Shown in pieces: positions 5,717 through 9,159 of a stretch of 9,159 nt of DNA. The position numbers and the translations under genes are program-made. Source of the stretch: CAYTES01 sp964436935 (GTDB lineage Bacteria; Patescibacteriota; Gracilibacteria; UBA1369; UBA12473); the NCBI GenBank assembly GCA_964436935.1, contig CAYTES010000056.1, positions 1 to 9,159 of the forward strand, given 5' to 3'. Position 1 is the first letter of the stretch. Every line of letters starts with the position of its first letter. The notes below the pieces were generated by a model. It was not told where the DNA came from. It worked only from the letters and a program-made list of their open reading frames with translations, and did not search any database.

Positions 5717-7600
5717 CTAAAAAATCCGTACCCCTCTTCGGGGACCCTGGAAAGGATTATGAAAACCAGGGAAGGTGCGCCCCAAAACGATTCCTGTTGT
5801 TTTTTTATTTTCATCCTTGGCGTCATAACCATAAGCGGGTATGCCTCCTTTTTTACCACCTGCATACACTGGCGGTGGTAAAAAATTGCCCAACGTCAAT
5901 TCAAAGTGCGCTTTATTAAAAGAATGGGTTACCTGATCCTTTTCGAAAGGAGCAACGGTTCCCTCTGCGTGTAGCATCAATCCCTCTTCCACCGTCAAAA
6001 GTGCATAGTCTTTCTTTATCCATTCGTCAATAAAGGCTTCGGAGGTTTCATTCGTGTCAATAATTTCCTGTTCACCATCCATCACCACCACCTGCCACCC
6101 CGGAAAATGAGTAGGAATGGAAAGAAGTTCGCGTTTGGTTTTTCCAACCGGATACTGCTGCGGGAAATACACCAGTTTATTGTCCACATCGAAGGATAAA
6201 TCGGTACTTTTCACGATATCGTCATGCCAAATGCAAACAATGGGGCCCTGCTTAAATTCAACCCCGTTTTTTTTGAGGCGGCCATTTTTGGCCTCCACCC
6301 GCTCGGCTATTGATTTCAAGGGCATGCCAAGGGGGGTGAGAATGAGTCGAGGTTTTTTGAGCGTTTTGATGAGCGCCATTTTTTCGGGAGATTGAGCCAA
6401 ATGAGCCCAGATTTGGTCAAAGGAGGGAGCGGGTCGCTCAACCCGGGTGATGTCAGTAATCTTCGGATCATTGGCGTCTTCAATCAAATCAAAGTACCGC
6501 ATGGTCAGGAGTCGCCCACGATGCTGTTGGGCTAAATCGTCGCGAATCTGTTCGAGATTGAGGTTCGCATAGGAGTCGAGGATAGGTAGCAGCGGAGGCA
6601 GTTCGCCGGTGTTAGGGATGAGCGCTTCGATTTTCCCGCTCACCGCGGCACGCACGCGTCCATGACTCGAAAACGTATGCATACCCAGAAAACTCAACCC
6701 CGCCCCCGGACCCGCTGTTGTCCACCATCCATGAAGCATATCCCTTTCTTGGCTAGTGTCTTTCGGGGGTTCTCCCGGTAATAATGTGATAGCCGGATCA
6801 ACGTCGGGGAGCATTTCTTTTCGCAATCCTTCCATCATGAGCATCATGTAACCCGAACCTTTCAGACTTTGGATATTTTTGGAGCCATAATAAGCCCGAA
6901 AGGCCTCCATGCGATTGCGCGCGGACAGCCCTTTCGCTTGGTTCCACGGGGCATCAAATCCATCGACAGGAGCTTCAAACATTTTTTTCCCTTCCGTAAT
7001 GACAAACTGATAGCCATGGATTGTTTTGTCGTGACCAGGCACACCCCATACTTTGATCATGTCGGCTATCGCACCCGAGGAGGACTGTAGATTGTGTTTT
7101 TGAGGGTGTCCGTGATACTCTTTTTTACACTCAGGATGATTGACTCCTTCGAAAAAACGTTCCGGATGGGCCTCCGGCACAATCATTAGTTTGGGCTCTT
7201 GGAGTTTCCGTAGCTCCTCAACCTGCCCATTCGTGAGTTGCTTTAAAATAGAAGCCTTCACTGTATTTTTATCCGGTACAGCCTCGTCGCCTGCTCTCCA
7301 CATCACACGCTCGATTGTCTCTGCGGTTTCCCCATAGTCACGATCAATCAGATCGCTCAAAAAGGTTTTGTTTTCCGGGAGAAGTTCTACGCGATGCTCG
7401 ATGGTCCGAGGTTGATAAATTTCCATCAAGCGTTCTTGAAGTTGCTGAAAAGCCGCCATCAGCTCCTCGTTTTTACCTGCCTGTCCCAGTGAGACCAATT
7501 GATCGAATGTCCCGTCCACTTCCTCCCGCACACGAGCATCGGTCTTATACCCCTCGGTTTGGCGCAGCATCTGATCAATTTCCTGTTCAATAGAGGTCAT
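5717..7600 (-). CDS. Uncharacterised 627-residue protein with two diverged copies of a repeated module
   Basis: I do not recognise a named family. Residues 1-120 look helical and charged. A first module spans about 124-320 and a second about 394-627. In module 1, LRKLQEPKLMIVPEAHPERF (130-149), YQFVITEGKKMF (197-208), YMMLMMEGLRKE (251-262) and GRVRAAV (314-320) correspond in order to IKTLKKPRLILTPLGMPLKS (411-430), WQVVVMDGEQEI (502-513), YALLTVEEGLMLH (532-544) and PRRGVRIF (620-627) in module 2. Module 2 also aligns with the C-terminal half of the next gene upstream, so the two are paralogues. There is no signal peptide or membrane helix; a cytoplasmic location is assumed. The ATG at 7600 lies 21 bp after the stop of that paralogue, so the two are probably co-transcribed. 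A GGGG sits only one base before the ATG, poorly placed for a Shine-Dalgarno. The stop is TAG. No catalytic motif is evident, and its function is unknown. Confidence 0.85.
   Translation of the reverse strand: MTSIEQEIDQMLRQTEGYKTDARVREEVDGTFDQLVSLGQAGKNEELMAAFQQLQERLMEIYQPRTIEHRVELLPENKTFLSDLIDRDYGETAETIERVMWRAGDEAVPDKNTVKASILKQLTNGQVEELRKLQEPKLMIVPEAHPERFFEGVNHPECKKEYHGHPQKHNLQSSSGAIADMIKVWGVPGHDKTIHGYQFVITEGKKMFEAPVDGFDAPWNQAKGLSARNRMEAFRAYYGSKNIQSLKGSGYMMLMMEGLRKEMLPDVDPAITLLPGEPPKDTSQERDMLHGWWTTAGPGAGLSFLGMHTFSSHGRVRAAVSGKIEALIPNTGELPPLLPILDSYANLNLEQIRDDLAQQHRGRLLTMRYFDLIEDANDPKITDITRVERPAPSFDQIWAHLAQSPEKMALIKTLKKPRLILTPLGMPLKSIAERVEAKNGRLKKNGVEFKQGPIVCIWHDDIVKSTDLSFDVDNKLVYFPQQYPVGKTKRELLSIPTHFPGWQVVVMDGEQEIIDTNETSEAFIDEWIKKDYALLTVEEGLMLHAEGTVAPFEKDQVTHSFNKAHFELTLGNFLPPPVYAGGKKGGIPAYGYDAKDENKKTTGIVLGRTFPGFHNPFQGPRRGVRIF
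5719..5745 (-). terminator. Possible intrinsic terminator overlapping the stop codon of the 627-residue gene
   Basis: On the minus strand CCCC (5743-5740), loop GAAGA, GGGG (5734-5731), then TACGGA and six Ts (5724-5719) run into the TAG stop. A wider inverted repeat, CCCTGG/CCAGGG (5771-5766 with 5750-5745), lies just upstream. The 6-base gap between stem and T-run is longer than usual, and the sequence is also coding, so this is tentative. Confidence 0.35.
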
Positions 7601-7621
7601 ACCCCATTTAAAAATTAAATG

Positions 7622-9148
7622 CTACAACACCCTCACCGAACGCCGGGCACCATGCAAATGCAAATAGTCTGGCTGAACTCTAAACACATTAAGAGAATGA
7701 CCAGTAGTTGGGCTATTTTTGGCAACTAAAACCGCACCACGAATAGAAGCATCTGTCGAATTCGGCAAATAGCTTTCCAAAAGCCATTCCGTACGAACTC
7801 GACTCAACGGTTTGTCTTCAACTTGTCCTTTCATGTGAAGCGCTAAACGGGCTTCAAGGGATAAGCCCCCAAAACCTTGTTTGCGAAAAATTCTCAACAA
7901 CTGATCGGCACTTCCCCCCAGGGTGGAGGCCGGAGGCTCATCCCCCCCATCGACCACCAGCACCTGCCACTCGGAAGCGTTCGGGGCACTCAGCCGTTCC
8001 CGCTTTGTGGTGCCACCATGTTGAACCGGATCATACTGATTCATCTCGGAAATACATTGGTCTTTCACATCGCTATTCACATCAAAAGCATCCGCATTGT
8101 TCCAGCTCATTTTTTTATCCGGATCATTTGTCGCCGCCTGCACCTTCAGTAAATAGCTCATCAAAGACATCCCCTCCGGTACCAGCAACAGTGTGGGATT
8201 CTCGAGTTGTGCAATGAGTTGCAACTTTTCCGGAGTCAGTGCCGCACGAACTTGTTCCCACTTGGGGGCGGGATACCAATGCGGCAGACCGTCGGCATTA
8301 TCTAAAATGGAGGGGACTTGAGAGGTTCCCTGACTATCGGTGACACCAAAGTCAAAAAGGTTGGTGAGTTGTTTTTCAAATTGGTGCTCAAAATCTTTTA
8401 ACACATCCTTTTGTTCCGGGGAGGCTTCTCCCGCAGGGGGAGGTGGTGGCTTTTTAAGCAAATCCCCCAAGCCGGCCAGGGCGGCTGCAGCTTCGGGAGA
8501 CAGTTCCGATGGTGGAGGAGACTCGGGCGTGGGCTCCAAAATTTGTTTCAGTCGTTCCTGAATATTCACCCGTTTTTGATTGACTTCCCACAAGGGTAAA
8601 TTCAGTAGCGATTTGATCCGCCAGGCCACAAAAGGACGCAAAGCGATCTTATCGGGATGAGCTGGATCTCGTAATGCCACCACTTCTGCCGGGATTTCAT
8701 CTTTTTGGGTCACCTCTTTAAAAAAGGCGATGTCCGGGCATTTGATCGTCTTTTCAGTACGAAACGTGTTGAGATAATAAAATTCGAGTGCCATCACCGC
8801 AGACTCCAGCATTTCTTCGATTCTTTTGCGAGGATCGGTCGGAGCACCTTCTTTTTGAATTTGAAAGCGCATGAAATGATCGAACGCGCGATCAATGATT
8901 TCCCGTAAATAGACCTTAGGATCCTGTTTGACGAGAGGAAGAATTTCGGTAGCGATTGTGGTGTGCACCCTCTCAAAAAAACCGGCCATGGCATCAATGC
9001 AATCATCGGGAATTTCTAAAAGTTCCGGGGGATAGTACCGATGACGGGGCAAGGTGGAAACGGTGGTCACATCTGTTCCCAGCGGCTTGGTTCGGTGCCG
9101 ATTGGCCATGCGTTTCATTTTGGTTCCGGGCGGCAACGCTCCCAGCAT
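7622..9148 (-). CDS. Uncharacterised protein of at least 508 residues, paralogue of the next gene downstream
   Basis: I do not recognise a named family. Residues 40-205 are mostly helical and charged. Residues 205-245 form a Pro/Ser/Ala-rich linker that includes PPPSELSPEAAAALAGL and a KKPPPPPAGE run. The C-terminal module (about 297-508) matches residues 394-627 of the following gene: LTPEKLQLIAQLENPTLLLV (304-323), TKRERLSAPNASEWQVLVVD (381-400), LSLEARLALHMKGQV (429-443) and GARRSVRVL at the end. There is no signal peptide or membrane helix. The start is uncertain. ATG codons lie at 9148, 9118 and 9109, none with a clear Shine-Dalgarno, and the frame stays open to the window edge at 9159, so the true start may lie outside. 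The stop is TAG. The 627-residue gene follows after 21 bp, indicating one operon. Confidence 0.82.
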   Translation of the reverse strand: MLGALPPGTKMKRMANRHRTKPLGTDVTTVSTLPRHRYYPPELLEIPDDCIDAMAGFFERVHTTIATEILPLVKQDPKVYLREIIDRAFDHFMRFQIQKEGAPTDPRKRIEEMLESAVMALEFYYLNTFRTEKTIKCPDIAFFKEVTQKDEIPAEVVALRDPAHPDKIALRPFVAWRIKSLLNLPLWEVNQKRVNIQERLKQILEPTPESPPPSELSPEAAAALAGLGDLLKKPPPPPAGEASPEQKDVLKDFEHQFEKQLTNLFDFGVTDSQGTSQVPSILDNADGLPHWYPAPKWEQVRAALTPEKLQLIAQLENPTLLLVPEGMSLMSYLLKVQAATNDPDKKMSWNNADAFDVNSDVKDQCISEMNQYDPVQHGGTTKRERLSAPNASEWQVLVVDGGDEPPASTLGGSADQLLRIFRKQGFGGLSLEARLALHMKGQVEDKPLSRVRTEWLLESYLPNSTDASIRGAVLVAKNSPTTGHSLNVFRVQPDYLHLHGARRSVRVL

Positions 9149-9159
9149 GAAGGGACGCA

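Noticed and set aside
1036..9148. Alternative genetic code with TGA read as glycine, as in some Gracilibacteria
   Set aside because: Glycines in the conserved motifs of PPDK, NAD kinase and the glycosyltransferase use GGN codons, no in-frame TGA interrupts any gene, and the 346-residue orphan ends with TGA.

Overview
The window is a gene-dense piece of a bacterial chromosome, probably from an uncultivated lineage. It holds seven protein genes and no rRNA, tRNA, CRISPR array or transposase. Three genes are recognisable: the C-terminal part of pyruvate phosphate dikinase, an NAD kinase and a family 4 glycosyltransferase. A fourth is a SAM-dependent methyltransferase of unknown substrate. The other three are large proteins I cannot assign to a named family. 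TGA is used as a stop at least once and never appears inside a conserved motif, so the standard bacterial code fits. The multi-domain orphan paralogues and the near absence of Shine-Dalgarno sequences are compatible with a Patescibacteria/CPR-type genome, for example Peregrinibacteria-like. That placement is a low-confidence impression.

Layout from left to right: ppdK 3' part (+, enters from the left edge); a 346-residue orphan (-), convergent with ppdK; a 113-bp divergent promoter region; the methyltransferase (+); nadK (-), convergent with it after 11 bp; the glycosyltransferase (-), whose stop lies 5 bp before the nadK start; a 319-bp non-coding stretch (5398-5716) rich in inverted and direct repeats; then two orphan genes in tandem (-), of 627 and 508 or more residues, separated by 21 bp.

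The two tandem orphans are paralogues. They share four ordered sequence blocks in their C-terminal halves, and the 627-residue protein seems to carry a second, more diverged copy of the same module in its N-terminal half. They look like a lineage-specific repeated-module family of unknown function.

Two DNA-level patterns stand out. First, three genes have a -10-like hexamer ending 7 or 8 bases before the start codon with no usable Shine-Dalgarno, which implies leaderless mRNAs. The glycosyltransferase and nadK share almost the same 16-base start region. Second, a 192-bp segment bounded by 19-bp inverted repeats (17/19 matching) ends 14 bp upstream of the glycosyltransferase start. It holds GC-rich hairpins and copies of a short repeat, and resembles a miniature non-coding element. 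Nothing in the sequence shows a shared pathway for the recognised genes.
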